Shown piece after piece: positions 1 to 12,003 of a DNA stretch of 64,000 nucleotides; position 1 is the first letter of the stretch, and every line of letters begins with the position of its first letter. Made by a program: the position numbers and the translations under genes. Origin of the DNA: Asterella californica (taxonomy: Eukaryota; Streptophyta; Marchantiopsida; Marchantiales; Aytoniaceae); contig JAYKYS010000001.1 in the NCBI GenBank assembly GCA_036924285.1, positions 27,155,501 through 27,219,500 of the forward strand, given 5' to 3'. A model generated the notes under the pieces. That model searched no databases. It was not told where the DNA came from and saw only the letters and a list, made by a program, of their open reading frames with translations.

Positions 1-850
1 ACTAGTGTTATACTCAGTGTAATCGACGCAGTCGCACTTGGTGAGTTCTTCGCTTTTCAATTAAACACCAGTGCGATCCGCACATCGTCGCACTGACACT
101 GGATAATTTCTTCACTTTGCAACTGAAACACAATACGATCTCTGCACCGTCGCACTGGTGTTATACTCAGTGTGATCTGTGCACCATCGCACTAGTGTTA
201 TACTCAGTGCGAAATACGCACCGTCGTAGTGGGTGAGTTCTTCACTTCACTTTACAACTAAACACAATGCGATCCGCGCACAATCGCACTGGTGTTATAC
301 TCAATGCAAAATACGCACCGTCGCACTGGGTGAGTTTATCACTTCACTTTACAACTAAATGTAGTGCGATCCAAGCACCATCGTACTGATTTCATCCTCA
401 GTGCGATCGTGCACGCACTCGCACTGATGTTATACTCAGTGCGACGGTGCACAATTGCACTAGTGTTATACACAGTGCGATCATGCATTCACTCGCACTG
501 GTGTTATACTCAGTGCGATTTGTGCACCAATCGCACTAGTATTATCCTCAGTGTGATCGTACACTCACTCGCATTAGTATTATACTCAGTGCGACGGTGC
601 GCATTCGTACAGGTGGTATACTCAGTGCGATTTGGGCACCAGTCGTACTCAGTGCGATCCGCCTTGCACCAAGTATTTCACTCAGTGTGATCTTCGCACC
701 ATCGCACAAATTCACGACAATAATCTGTGCGATATGAGACCCATCGCACTGACTGTTTCTCTAATCTGTGCGATATGAGATCCGTCGCACTGATTGTTTC
801 TCTCAGTGCGATGTTCACACCGTCGTAGAACACAAACACCCGAGAAGACA
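1..850. repeat. Degenerate AGTGCGATC minisatellite array (block 1)
   Basis: About 20 imperfect units of roughly 35-45 bp are built around CTCAGTGCGATC, a short spacer, and CACCNTCGCACTGGTGTTATA. The units pair with themselves because GTGCGA and TCGCAC alternate. The array starts before the window. The same core returns at 14.68-14.97 kb and 17.03-17.91 kb, and the decayed Harbinger transposase begins about 50 bp downstream. By inference this is subterminal repeat DNA of a DNA transposon, possibly transposase-binding. Open frames inside it are by-products of the repeat. Confidence 0.75.
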
Positions 851-901
851 GAGAAGATTGTACGCAATGCTATAAACTTTATGTAAAAACTCACAAATAC
901 A

Positions 902-2251
902 TCAAGGTTTGAATAAAAATCCACCGTCCCTCCTATTATGCTCGAGATAAATTCTAAGAATTCTATTCCTCTGATATATCCCAGTGGCATGGGGTGAGAA
1001 AGTTTCTCTCGCTATTGTTTTGGGATCTCTTTCAGATTCTAGAATTAACTCTTCATCTTCCTCGGTCCACTCATCTTCATTTCTGAGTAAAAATTTATGG
1101 AGTGTCGCGCAACAGTCTACCCATCTAACTAAAAACTGGTTCTCTGATTTTTCTTTCAATTGAGTTCTAACTTGCTTTAATGAATGTGAACGAGACTTCA
1201 AAATACTTATACAATGTTCGTTAGCCACCCTAGCATGCGCTAAACAAGTATTGAAATCTTGTTTCTCTTTGTCTCTTATAGTAATCCTAAATGATGGAAT
1301 AAGATGTCGCATGAGTGAATATCCAGAATCACCAAGTAAATACTGATCTGCCTCAAACAGAGAAGACTCACTGTCAATGTGTTTCCATAAGACAGATTTC
1401 CTCAAGCAGGTGATATCTTGACAACTCCCGGGTATACTTATGAAGAGAAAGATTATTCTCTTTCAATGACAATAGACCATCCGTTCATTCACTGAATAAT
1501 TGCATTTCCTATCATAATAAGTTTCACCATCCACTCAAGGTCTCTGCGATAAAAACAACAGAGTCTCATCTATCAACCCTATACATCTTGGAAATCCTTT
1601 TGCTCCAAAAGCATCAGAGATGACACGCCTTTCTTACGACTTGGTCAACGAATCAGTCCTCGAAGAATCGACTCTAAAGCTTGCATCACCCTCTTAGTAT
1701 ACAGAACCATCGTCCCATGAACAATGCTCCAAAGAAACAGCGACCTTCCAAGAGCAACACCATTCCCGTTGTGTCCAAATCTGTCTAGAGCAACATCAAG
1801 TTGTAGAGACATTGGAGTTTGTTTTACTTGACTCTGATTATAGAAAATGGGATGAGGTTCGACTAAACTCACCAGTTTTCCGAAACTGCGTCTATCTATT
1901 CTTGTAAGTTGTCGGAAAGAGTTTGTGGGAAGATTTTCAAAATAATTTCAAAAAACATCTTTACTTTTAGAAAATGAAAATCGATCTTGTCTTTCCGAAT
2001 ATCTTGAAGTATAGAGTACTTGGTACAACTCTACTAACTCTTCGTCGGAATCGGAAGCTTCATCGGACGATGAAGACTCGTACATCAAGCTTCTGTTTTC
2101 TCCTCGAGCTTGAATTTTCCATCGTATTGCTGTCACTAGATCCATCTGAACAAAAAGACTCTTCCGAGCTCGAAGAAGCTAACATCATTCTCATCTCTAC
2201 AATCTCCTCTATATTCTGCAATAACTGTTTTCTCTCAGATACACGCGGCAT
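902..2251 (-). pseudogene. PIF/Harbinger-type transposase (DDE_Tnp_4 superfamily), decayed
   Basis: Reading minus from the ATG at 2251, a short charged, Ser/Asp-rich N-terminus (MPRVSERKQLL) is followed by DSDEELVELY and SRYSERQDRF. The conserved segment LDVALDRFGHNGNG then VLYTKRVMQAL follows at about 1.82-1.67 kb. The catalytic half follows in several frames: GLIDET (~1.58 kb), VDGETYYDRK, GSCQD (~1.43 kb), YLLGDSGYSL (~1.33 kb) and ARVANEHCISILKSR (~1.23 kb). These correspond to the order of D, D and E regions in the Harbinger nuclease family, which cuts and pastes DNA with 3-bp target duplications. The frame is broken by several stops and by frameshifts near 2.1, 1.6 and 1.4 kb, so it cannot make a full protein. 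Full length would be about 450 aa, normal for the family. The last ~165 codons (1405-902) are still open. Confidence 0.8.
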
Positions 2252-4379
2252 GGCATTCACTAAAATGAAATAATCACTTCCGGCATTACATTCACTAAAA
2301 TGAAATGACCACTTCCGCAATGATACACATTCAAGCGTAAGCTCATCCCTAAACTTGAAAACACGGCACAAGTGAACGCTGATCAATAAACCTGGAATGC
2401 AGAGCTTCAAACTACCGTTCAAGACACCTCCACACTGAACTCTCGATCATCAAACAAACTTCTACACTGAACTGTCTTGAGAAGTCTTTGCGAGAAGAAC
2501 TATTTTTAATTTTGAATATGTGACAGTACATGTCACGTAAACACGTGGCACGTAGTACAAAACAAATGAACGTGATCATTAATCTACGGCCTAAACCGCC
2601 ACGGGCAGTGTGACGAACCTCACGGGTCATTTCTGCGGGTACCTCCAGACCCACCCGCATCCAAATCGATTGTTGTCCGAAACTATCATCCGAGGGTCGT
2701 GGAATAAACACTACGGCCACTAACTTTGACATCCTCTATTAGAGACGTCCGTGGGTGCCTGGCTGCAGCCATAATCATCATCCGTGAATGATGAATATTG
2801 GCAAAATGTTCCAACTTTCACACTCGCTAAAAAGAAGACTCCAGGAGTGAAGAAAACAGATCCCTACCAAGGTACAAAACGTCCAACGAGGCTCCGAAAG
2901 GACCCCAATATCAACGCTAATCCGCAGAGAGAGTAAGAAGCCAACAGATAAAGGACGGATAAAGAGGCAAGGATGAAAGATGCCATGTTAACCATACGAA
3001 TTATTACCATGGTTAACATACAAAATGCTCGTGGTTAGTTTAGATCATGCGATCAAATCTAAAATGTATTTTCCTTATTTGCTTTCTATAACTACCGTAT
3101 TTTCTTTCTATAACTACCGTATACGCTCCAAGTCAAGTCCAGCGCCAGCCTAGATCCGGCATCCCGTGTAATGTGCCCCGGCAACTTCACTAAAGTTGCA
3201 GGAGAAGTAGAGAATGCGTCCGGTAATTTCTGTCTCATACAAAAACAGTGTAAAAATACTCGAAATTTACTAAAAGTCGTCAGTGAAACTAACACAGTAA
3301 TCCGTCAATTGTCAAAAACCGCCGGCAAATTACAGGTAAGCAGGAAAAATCTAGGCTGGGCCTGGTCAAGTCACTTTTATAACCGTTTGCTCATTAATGA
3401 GTCTTTTCTGGAAAACTACTGTACTTTCACATAGGTGCCTTCTGGGCGTGCACTGGTGTCTTTGTAAGTATATCTTGCATTTCGATTAATTCTTTTCGCA
3501 AGTTTCTCCTTTTGATAAAATAATTATCAATTTTCGAAAATGCACTTTTGACTGATGTTAACGACATATTTTGATCACACTATCATAATTTGATCTTTTA
3601 ATAATTTGAATCTCGTAATATATAACACTTTTCCTAAACAAACAAGTTCAAAACTTCGAATTTCCACTGTTCTCTCGGACCACTTTCTTATCACACTTCA
3701 CAGGTTCTATGTAAAATCATGGTCATGTTAGGTCCAACTTTCAAGGTAGAAGTAAAATCTATGGTTTTATAGTATGTTGGTTGATATTTTTAGATGCATG
3801 AATATTTATTGATTTAATTCTCATAGCACGTGAAGAATATTTTGAGTAATATTTTGAGAATATTTAAAAAATATAGTACCCATCTTCTAAATATCCACAA
3901 TCAACCAGAAATTTTTTCCGTCCGAGAAACTGGAACGCAAACGATGTGAAATCTCTCTAAGCTTCTCCCTTCGCTAGATGAAAAGCTCACTGCTGTTAGC
4001 TAATATGTTTAATGGTAAATGTTATTAGTTGTCCCTTGATATTCTCACGGACCATGAGACTGTCTATGTCAGTCTACCATCGCGGGACTCGGACCAGAAG
4101 CTCCATTAACATTTTACAGCACATGCACCTCCAACTTTACCCGCAAGAGACTGAACCCATGACTTTTCTCGTAGAGGAGCCGAGAATTGCTTTGGGAAGA
4201 CGGTACTGAGAAGACCGGAAGAAGTAACCTGGAAGCAAGAAAGCGTCTTCCCGAGCTTCTCTGTGAATAGTTGTATGATATTTTAGTTAGTAGTTGTTTG
4301 TTTAGGTCCAGAGCATCTTTTGGCGAGTCTGGAAGACGCGTGGTTTTGTGAGAAGACGGGATTTCTAGGCAAAACCCGT
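2252..4379. other. Non-coding flank between Harbinger remnant and LTR element
   Basis: I see no supportable gene. The stretch holds a segment at about 2745-2840 that is similar to 22765-22850 (next entry), and AT-rich sequence from 3.45 to 3.95 kb. Short open frames here (for example 3171-3434) have no recognisable motif and look random. The right-hand 4 bases (CCGT) are the target-site copy of the LTR retrotransposon. Confidence 0.5.
2745..2840 (+). repeat. Dispersed repeat segment, similar to 22765-22850
   Basis: Both places share the order ACGTCCGTRG, CTTGGCTGCA or CCTGGCTGCAGCC, CCGTGA.CGA or ATGA, ATATT..CAAATGTT and then TTTGACAC or TTTCACAC. They are in the same orientation and clearly related, though diverged. 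Position just outside the transposase gene suggests an end region of a Harbinger-like element family, but no exact terminal inverted repeat could be fixed by eye. Confidence 0.4.
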
Positions 4380-5698
4380 TGTCGTGATGTGAATTATTTT
4401 ACATTGTAAATAATTCACCTCTCTGTCTAGCGTTAGTCTCTCTGAGTAGAGTTGGGACCTCAGAGATATCGACACTTGAGGATGTTATATATTTTGGGTC
4501 TTAGTAGGTTGATTTGCCATGTAGATAGGGCTTAAGTTCATGGGTTGTACTTACGTGTTACCCATGCACGCTTTTAGCTGGTTTTAGTTTACTTTCAAGG
4601 CTATGTGTCGTTCTAGGTAGTTTAGGTTATACGCTGGCGCTTTAGGGGACTTGACGTGGTTGCATATGAGTTGAATTGAGTTACCAGGTAGTTTAAGGCA
4701 CAAAATGACAACCAAATGGAGCTATGAACTCCCATTGGTCCATTTTTGTCTTATGTTAAATTCTAAGTTTAGAAACAGAGCTCTAGAGAGGTTTTCGAGC
4801 AATTTGTGAAGACACTTCGAAATCTGAGAGCACAGGGAGAGAGAGCTCGTCAAGCCAAGCACTGTCAGTGAAATTTTCAGTCGATTTGAAGCAATAAAGA
4901 CGAAGTTATGCCCAATTGAAGTTCGGATTATGCCAAAACTGCACCACTTTTGTTGATTTTGGGGTTTTCAGTGTCACTTGCAGCAGAATTGAAGAAATTG
5001 CTTCAAAACTTCGTGGTTGCGTTCTCTGCCAGCAGGGCTACGATTTTCCAAAAAGTTTCATATCGATTGAGTAACTGAGTAATTCAGGGCGGCCGCTGAA
5101 GCAGAGGGGGTCTGAAAAGCTCTTAATCTAGAGCAGCGACTTCAGAGGAGGAGATCTGGAGTTCTGTGTACATTCAGGAGTCCCAACTTCACAGGGATGT
5201 TCAGCATCCTGTAGACTTCAAATACTGTAAGAAACTTTGAATTTGATCGAGCCAATTTCCTGTTATAGGTCTACATAGCTATCTGGGTACTAGAAATTGC
5301 CGTAATTTCTCTGTTCAGAAAGTTTCTACCCATATCTCGGTGCTCTGAACTGAACTCAAGCTGAAACTTCGTCTGTATGGTCAGTAGGGCCTCATTGACA
5401 TGTAGGAGAAGTTCTGAAGCCTAAACCATCTTATGTTTCTGATTCTTGACTGTTAAAGTTCGCTGGCGAACCTTATTACTGTTAATTTGATCTGATTTTC
5501 ACTTCCTGATCATACTGGAGGATCCATTCGACCTGTGTGAAGGTTTATAGTGCCCCTTATGACCTGAAGCCTACCTCTGTACTGTAAACAACCATAGCCT
5601 GAAGCCCAACACTTCCCCAAGTAGTCTTCCCACCACCTTTACAATCATATCACAGCCAGAAGGTTCCGCCCTTCCTGAGGAAAACTCTCAACTCAACA
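4380..5698 (+). repeat. Left LTR
   Basis: This 1319-bp copy starts TGTCGTGATG and ends CAACTCAACA. Compared with the right LTR I see an extra CT step near 4420 and substitutions near 5000, 5461, 5510 and 5675. The LTR contains a NotI-like GCGGCCGC at about 5090. It should carry the promoter and polyadenylation signals, but I cannot place them with confidence. Confidence 0.95.
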
Positions 5699-5700
5699 TC

Positions 5701-5718
5701 TGGTGCTTCCACTGAGAG
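5701..5718 (+). other. Primer-binding site of the LTR element
   Basis: TGGTGCTTCCACTGAGAG starts two bases after the left LTR, the usual place. It is complementary to a tRNA 3' end of the form TGGAAGCA-CCA. That resembles the acceptor end of plant tRNA-Thr as I remember it rather than the common initiator-Met primer. The tRNA assignment is tentative. Confidence 0.6.
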
Positions 5719-5767
5719 CTCTTGGGGTGATTGATTGAGAAGGTTGAGTTTACTACAAGGAGAAGAG

Positions 5768-7327
5768 ATGGATCGCAAGAGCGGAACTGCTGCTGCTGCC
5801 TCTGGAGCTGAAGCATCAACGTCTACTGATGCACCGTCAACTGCACCTGCGTCTTCTACAGCGACATCTGCATCTGGTCTGGACACGGCTGAGATCTTGA
5901 AGACGCTTGCGGCCCTGGTCCAACAACATCCGATCGTTGGAGGGGGTGAGTTAAAGTCCACCAAGGCTTTGCAAGCTATTGTGAACAGATGTGGAAGGTT
6001 TGAAGGTAGAGATATTTCTAGATATCTGCGTGAGTATAGAGGAGAGATGGACCTGGTTAGGGTTACAGATGCTGAGATGATAGCAAGCTTTGAGTTAGCT
6101 GTCATTCCTGAGTTGCGGGACCAAGTTAGGGATGTACAGAGAAGAAATCTTGGAATCTGGATGAGTTTTGAGCGATCTCTTCGAGAGGAGTTTCTTGAGG
6201 AGGATTCAGAGAGAGTTACTAGGAGGACGTTCTTAGACTGGGTTGAGCAGCAACCTGGTCGTATGATGAGTCTGAGTGAGTTGCTGAGAGAGTTTGATCG
6301 GAGATACCGGCAACTCTCAACTCTAGAGCGAATAACTCTAGATGCTAGGAAAACAGAGCTTTTCCTGCAAGCTACCGATGATGCTACAGCAGATCGGTTA
6401 TGTTTTATGTTGGCCGATCGATCTGCTGAGGGAGGTGTTACTATGGATTGGGGGAGAGTTGAGGATGCTGTGGCTGTACTTACAAGGCAGAGGAGGGGAA
6501 GAGTGGCTGTGGGAGGACGTCCGCTTGCAGAAGTGGTCACTCCACCTTATGCTGCTCCTCAAGTACAGCAGCCTTTGGTCCCTGCTCCCAGACATGTTGT
6601 CCCAACTGCAGTTCCTTTGATGCCAGTTGTGCCAGCACCGGCACAAAGGGCACCTGTTCACAGACCTGCGGAGAACCATGGTCAACAGAACCAGATTGAA
6701 GACCTGATTCGACAGATGCGAGAGCTGAAGGTAGAGCTAGCTGGATTGCAGAGAGAGCAGCCACCGGCGCCTGCTGCTGCACGTCCAGGAGGAGCTCCGG
6801 TTCGTAGATGTATTTGGTGTGACAGTCTTGATCATTTCCGAGGAGACTGTCAAGAGCTCACAGCTGCTTTGCGAGATGGTGTGGTTCACTATCAGAACGG
6901 TAGGCTGCACCTTTCTTCTACTGGAGAGCCGTTGAGCACGCAGTTTGGGCGAGGAGGCATGAGGAGTCTACCTCAGATTGCTGCGGCAGCAACTGTACAT
7001 GCATTGATGGCACCACCGGTAAATCCTGATGTATATGCTGGACATATTGAGGTTTCTTCTAGTCCTACGTTGCTAGATAGGACTGTTGAGAAGAGTATTG
7101 CTCCCGTTCCTTCTGAAGTACTGAAGAGGGGAGCAGAGTCTATTCGTAGGGTCACAGGATGGAGAGATCCTGTAGATGCTGCTTCTATCAGAGCATTCTT
7201 GGATGTAGATAGACACGTTCATTGGCAGGATGCTTCTGTGGAGGAGAAGAGACGGCGAGAAGCCTCTGACCTTGATACTGGAGTTCCTGAGGAGACTGAG
7301 GATAGACGGAGAGTCACAAGGAGATGA
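5768..7327 (+). CDS. gag: Gag polyprotein of the gypsy element
   Basis: The structural protein packages element RNA in cytoplasmic particles. I chose the ATG at 5768 (MDRKSG); no better upstream ATG lies in the frame. The N-terminus is Ala/Ser/Thr-rich and low complexity (residues ~5-45). A helical capsid-like part follows, including the segment AIVNRCGRFEGRDISRYLREY typical of this gag group. A Pro/Ala-rich linker comes next, then a CCHC zinc knuckle (C-x2-C-x4-H-x4-C, first Cys about residue 348, CIWCDSLDHFRGDC). The frame ends at TGA 7325. The downstream protease segment continues in the same frame beyond that TGA, so the stop is either a separate gag terminator or a CGA-to-TGA change. Length (519 aa) is normal. 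Confidence 0.85.
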   Translation: MDRKSGTAAAASGAEASTSTDAPSTAPASSTATSASGLDTAEILKTLAALVQQHPIVGGGELKSTKALQAIVNRCGRFEGRDISRYLREYRGEMDLVRVTDAEMIASFELAVIPELRDQVRDVQRRNLGIWMSFERSLREEFLEEDSERVTRRTFLDWVEQQPGRMMSLSELLREFDRRYRQLSTLERITLDARKTELFLQATDDATADRLCFMLADRSAEGGVTMDWGRVEDAVAVLTRQRRGRVAVGGRPLAEVVTPPYAAPQVQQPLVPAPRHVVPTAVPLMPVVPAPAQRAPVHRPAENHGQQNQIEDLIRQMRELKVELAGLQREQPPAPAAARPGGAPVRRCIWCDSLDHFRGDCQELTAALRDGVVHYQNGRLHLSSTGEPLSTQFGRGGMRSLPQIAAAATVHALMAPPVNPDVYAGHIEVSSSPTLLDRTVEKSIAPVPSEVLKRGAESIRRVTGWRDPVDAASIRAFLDVDRHVHWQDASVEEKRRREASDLDTGVPEETEDRRRVTRR

Positions 7328-8332
7328 GCAGCTCTTCTTGAAGACATCCCGTCTACTTCTGCAGCTCCTCCACCTGCACCAGGTCATATGGAGGATGTGC
7401 AGAGATCCCAGCAGGAGCCAACGACTGCTGGTAGGCGGTTTACTGCCCAAGAGAAGGAGAAGGGACCGGCTTACAAGTTGGCAGCTGATATTGAAACTTC
7501 TACTGATCTGAAGAGCATCTTGGAGCAGAGGATACTAGATGCACGGATCGAGTTTTCTCTCCGAGAAGTTCTTGGTATTGCAAAGAGGGAGTTTCACGAA
7601 CTGATCATCGACATCATCAAGCGCAAGAGACAGGTGATGTCTGAACAAGTAGAGAGTCAGATGATAGATGTGGTAGGAACTTCTCTGAATGATACAGAGT
7701 TTGGAAAGGTGCATTTTCAGGAAGCTGATGACAAGGGATACCAGCAAGAAGCGTTGGTTGCTGGTACCAACACTATTGAGTTTGATGATGAGGAAGCTGG
7801 CGAGGAGAGTCCAGCTACTGATAGTGATTTCAGAAGGAGACATTGGGCTCGTGCTACAACTGCCACACGAGTTCGTCTTGGAAGTTTACCTGAACTTGTT
7901 GCTGCCTTGGTTGATCACGGATCTGAGATCAACATCATGTCACGGGAAGTGTATGAGAGAGGTCAGTGGCCTATCGAGCTGAACCATGGTTGGGTGTTAC
8001 GTGCTGCAAACAACTAGAAAGGTGAGCTATACGGCGCTTGTCCTAACGTGAAGGTGAAGATAGGTGATGTGGATGTAGATCAGCACTTCTTCGTGCAATC
8101 TTCTGCTTCATATCCTGTGATTCTTGGTCAGCCATATATCACTACAGTTCGGATGGAGACCAAGGTGATGGATGACGGATCTCATTACGCTAGGATCCGT
8201 AGTCCAGATGATAGACGTTCTGTGCAGTTTCTAACCGTTCGTACGAACCACGAACGAAACCGGCAGACCTTGAGGGATTCTCCTATCTGTAGGGGTAAGG
8301 GTTTTCAGAAACCATCTCGTAGGACGGGATAG
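7328..8332 (+). pseudogene. Retroviral-type aspartic protease segment of pol, interrupted
   Basis: The frame follows gag in phase. The active-site motif is ALVDHGSEINIMS (D-x-G, about 7903-7940), followed by the flap and C-terminal part with SYPVILGQPYIT and VRMETKVMDDGSHYARIR. This enzyme would cut the polyprotein. TAG at 8015 falls between RAANN and KGELYGACP, inside the conserved fold, and a second TAG lies at 8330. Both are one C-to-T step from CAG. Just after 8332 the reading moves to another frame. Confidence 0.75.
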
Positions 8333-8357
8333 CGAGAGTGATGGATCTATAGCTACT

Positions 8358-10029
8358 ATGATCCCGCTTGAGCAGCCTGAGGGATCACAGGAGGCTGATG
8401 GAAAGGTTGCTCAAGATTCAGAAAGTAGTTCCACTGTACATAGTTGGAAATCTGGTTTGATGGCTTTCAGTTCTGATGATTGGAGTGAGTTCACGCGGAT
8501 AGGGGATTTGACTGAGAATAGTAGAAGGCAGATGGAGAAGTATGCAACAAATCTGCGTTGTACAGGAGCTCTGAAGGAAGATGAGGTGATTTCTGGTGTT
8601 TATGAGGAGTTTGTAGGTGTACAGTCTTTTGTTCGTTGGCTGGATGATGTAGATAGGTTGATGGAACAGATGGGAGGTAGGGTGGTGATCCCCATCCATT
8701 CTCATGAAGTCTATGAGGAGATTATCTCATACTTGCGATATCTTCCTCATCCGAGACTGGAGAATGGATGGAAGGATGCAGTCTGTTGGTGTGGCTCTCA
8801 GCAGGAAGCGGAAGTACACGCCAAGTATAAAGCTGTAGCGAGGAAGGTGCGACCTGTGGCGACCCAATTACCTGTTGATTCTCAGCAGCAGATGGAGTTA
8901 GCGGCTGCTGAGCCTGTGCTTAGAGATCCTACACAGGTAGGACACAAGTTTACTCAGGAGACACTCAAGCAACTCCAGATAGGAGGGGGTGGCTTCTTGA
9001 CTGAAGAGGAGAAACGAGCTTTTGAACAGATGATAGTTAGCCATGGTAAGGCATTTTCTTTCTCGGCTGAGGAGATAGGTTGTGTGGATCCTAGTGTGAT
9101 AGCTCCGATGGTTATCTTCACTGTTCCTCACGTACCTTGGGACTTGAAGCCGATTCCAGTCCCTCGTGCCTTGCTACCGAAGGTGATTGAGTTACTGAAG
9201 GAGAGGATGCAGATGGGTATTCTTGAACCATCTATGGCTCCGTACTCTAGCCGATGGTTCACAGTACCTAAGAAGACAGGAGCTCTGCGCTTCATCCAAG
9301 ACTTGCAGCCTGCCAACAACATCACGATTCGAAACGTTGGAACAGGACCTGTGGTTGATGAAGTAGCTGAGGCGTTTGCTGGAAGGTCAATCTATTCTAT
9401 TGGAGATCTGTTTTCAGGTTATGATCAGTTTCAGCTTGCTTTGGAGAGTAGAGACTTGACTACCATGCGTACACCTTTGGGATTGATGCGGATGTGTACT
9501 CTTCCTCAGGGTGCGACAAACTCAGTAGCCCATATGCAAAATGCGATGCATAAGGTGCTACGAGAGTTTGTGCCTGAGGTCACTATCCCGTTTCTGGATG
9601 ATATTCTCATGAAAGGCTGTCCAGTGGAAGACAAAGACGAAGCTGTGACTTCTGATGGATGCAGAAAGTTCGTTGCAGACCATATTCGAGATGTGGAGAA
9701 GATTCTGATGCGTTTGGAGGAGGTACACCTCACTCTTTTGAGGTACCAAATCTCGTTTTGGTATGTCAAAGATTGTGGTGGTGGGTCATTTGTGTGGTAC
9801 TTTTGGGAGGCGTCCGAACCCAGAGAAGGTAGATGCTATAGCAAGGATAGCTGACTGCACCAACATCACTGAGGTTCGCCGGTTCTTGGGAGCTTGTGTG
9901 TTCTTTCGTGTGAGTATTCCTCATTATGCACACATTGCCGAGCCTCTGTATGCACTTCTGAGAAAAGGAAGGAGGTTTGCTTGGCGGCAAGAACATCATG
10001 AGACGATGGAGCAGCTGAAGGAGATTTGA
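8358..10029 (+). pseudogene. Reverse transcriptase segment of pol, frameshifted
   Basis: The fingers-palm region runs from about 9110: MGILEPSMAPYSSRWFTVPK, RFIQDLQPANN, SIGDLFSGYDQFQL, LPQGATNSVAHMQ and the catalytic FLDDI (about 9591-9605), a YxDD variant normal in Ty3/gypsy. Near 9735-9745 the frame changes by one base. The connection region then reads on as GHLCGTFGRRPNPEKVDAI and EVRRFLGACVFF to 10029. Another one-base shift at 10021-10027 leads into RNase H. The upstream 8358-9100 part is a linker with no recognised motif. RT makes cDNA from element RNA. Confidence 0.8.
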
Positions 10030-11552
10030 AATCTCCACCTATACTAAGGAGGCTTAGCTACGAGAGCGAGAGACCTGTGGTACTGACTGTTGATACGAGT
10101 CCAAAGGCGATTGGATGGGCAGTTGGCCAAGAAGATGCAGAAGGTGTGCGGTTTGTTTCAAGGTTTGGAGCTCGGATCTTAACAGATAGACAGCGTAACT
10201 ATCCTCAAGTGAAGCGTGAGTTGTGGGGAGCTGTTACTGCTATGAAGGTAGATCGAGAGTTCTTGATAGGAGCTCGTGTGATACTAGAAACAGATTGTTT
10301 GCCTTTGTTGGGTATGATAGCAAACTGCAATACTCCAGACATAGCAATGCTGCGATGGATTGCTTATGTCCGGAGTCTGAACCCTGAGCTAAAGCATATA
10401 GCAGGGAAGGACAATCCAGTTGCAGATATGTTGTCTAGAGCTCGTTATACAGATGAGGATGAGATGTTTGTAGAAGTGGAGAATGAAGAGAGGAGAGACG
10501 TTTGGTGCCAGGTTGGTCAGCAGACTTCAGACTTGGAACCACTGCCGTTCAATGAGGAGTTCTACTCAGAAAAGTTCCGCGATATTGGATTTTATCTGAG
10601 TTCGTTATGCAGAAGAGAAGGATGGAGTGATGCAGAGTTCAAGGAGATCAGACGGAAGACGTACAGCTACCTTCTGCGTGAAGGTTATCTGTGGAAACGT
10701 CCGAAGAGAAGAGACGGGATGCTTGCTAGAGTGGTGGATGATCAACCGACAAAGCTTAATCTGCTGAAGGAGTTTCATGATACCTTGTGGGCTGGACATC
10801 TTGGAGTATGGGCTACTTACACGAAGATGAAGGAGCGTTACTGGTGGAAGGGTTTGTATCAAGACGTGGTGGACTTTGTTGGGTCCGGTATGCACTGCCA
10901 GTTCTACTCTAAGGTCCGTTACAGAGATGGACTTATACCTACTTATCCACCTAGTATCCATTTTCAGTGGGTTCTTGATCTCGTAATGATGCCACCGGGG
11001 TTATGGGGGATGCGTTACTTGGTGTTGGCTCGAGAAGATCTCTCCAACTATGTGGAGGGACGAGCACTACAGACGAAGACCACAGAGAATATCTGCAGGT
11101 TCGTGCTTGAAGATATCATCTGTCGTTATGGATCTGTTGGGAGATTACGTGCGGATAGAGGTGAGTTGAGAGGCGCTGAAGTGAAGGAGTTTTTTGCTCG
11201 TTATGGAGTAAAGCTTCGACTTACTACTGCTATGAATCCAGAGGGTATCGGTAAGAGTGAACGAGGACACCCTTCTATTGTTCATGCTTTAGTGAAAGCA
11301 TGTGATGGTAGGTCTAGAAAATGGCCGAGACTACTTCCGTTTGCTTTGTGGGCTGATAGAACTACACACTGTACTACGACTGGCTATATGCCAGTTGAGC
11401 TTATGCTGGGGCAGAAACCGATCATGCTTGCTGAAGAGTACTTTCCTACATGGGCTACGCTACCGTGGGAAGATGGTATAGGTCAGGCTTCACTCCTTGC
11501 TTTACGTATTAGGCAGTTGGAGCGAAGGGAGGAGGATCTTGCTGATGCGTAG
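10026..11552 (+). pseudogene. RNase H and integrase segment of pol
   Basis: RNase H is at the start: VLTVDTSPKAIGWAVGQ, then YPQVKRELWGAVTAMK, ILETDCLPLLGMI, and DNPVADMLSRARY. The integrase follows: a His-Cys zinc region (WAGHLGVWATYTKMKERYWW, with the second Cys pair reduced to GMHCQFYS) and a catalytic core with VLDLVMMP, LRADRGEL and NPEGIGKSERGH marking D, D and E. The single-Cys zinc site and the stop TAG at 11550 show damage. The core otherwise looks well preserved over 500 codons. Integrase would insert the cDNA and make the 4-bp duplication seen. Confidence 0.82.
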
Positions 11553-11957
11553 GAGAGGCTGAAGGTGGCTCGAGTCAGAAACAAAGAACGTTTTGACAAG
11601 ACTCATCGACTACGACCGAAGCCAATACATGTTGGTGACTGGGTTCTGGTATATGATAGCACGTTGGAGAGTCAGCATTCTACACTTCGTAAGTTCTCTC
11701 GAAGATGGTTCGGACCTTATGTTGTACTAGACGTGTATGAGAATGCCACTTATAGTTTGCGTGAGTTGGATGGTACTCCTTTGAAGCTACCTGTGGTTGG
11801 CAAACGTGTGAAACTGTTCAAGAGACGCGGAGGATCAGTTGAGTTATTCAACTTTCTGGAGTCAGAGCAGAGGACAGCAAGAGACGAAGATGTCCCAGTT
11901 TCTGAAGAGACTGAGGTGGAGGACAGCGATGATGATGAAGATCACACAGAAGACTGA
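11553..11957 (+). pseudogene. Integrase C-terminal GPY/F region
   Basis: The sequence stays in the frame of the integrase beyond TAG 11550 and ends at a TGA at 11955. It contains the basic segment NKERFDKTHRLRPKPIHVGD, then WVLVYDSTL and RRWFGPYVVLDVYE, the GPY/F motif that helps target integration. The tail is acidic (EDSDDDEDHTED). I do not see a chromodomain. Without the stop it would be the natural end of pol. Confidence 0.75.
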
Positions 11958-11991
11958 GGAGATTGGCACATACCGGAGGATGTGCAGGTTT

Positions 11992-12003
11992 GGAGGGGGT
12001 GGA
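11992..12003 (+). other. Polypurine tract
   Basis: GGAGGGGGTGGA lies directly before the right LTR, apart from one T. It would prime plus-strand DNA synthesis of the LTR element. Confidence 0.75.

Noticed and set aside
364..690. Open frame of 108 codons within the first array.
   Set aside because: It is produced by the repeat units (recurring SVIVHSLALVLYS-like phrases) and has no independent support.
1..850. Regularly spaced partly palindromic repeats that could be mistaken for a CRISPR array.
   Set aside because: Units are of variable length and degenerate, spacers are themselves related, there are no cas genes, and the context is a plant nuclear genome.
5650..6540. 296-codon minus-strand open frame antisense to gag.
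   Set aside because: It is a shadow of the gag frame: Ser/Arg-rich, with no motif.
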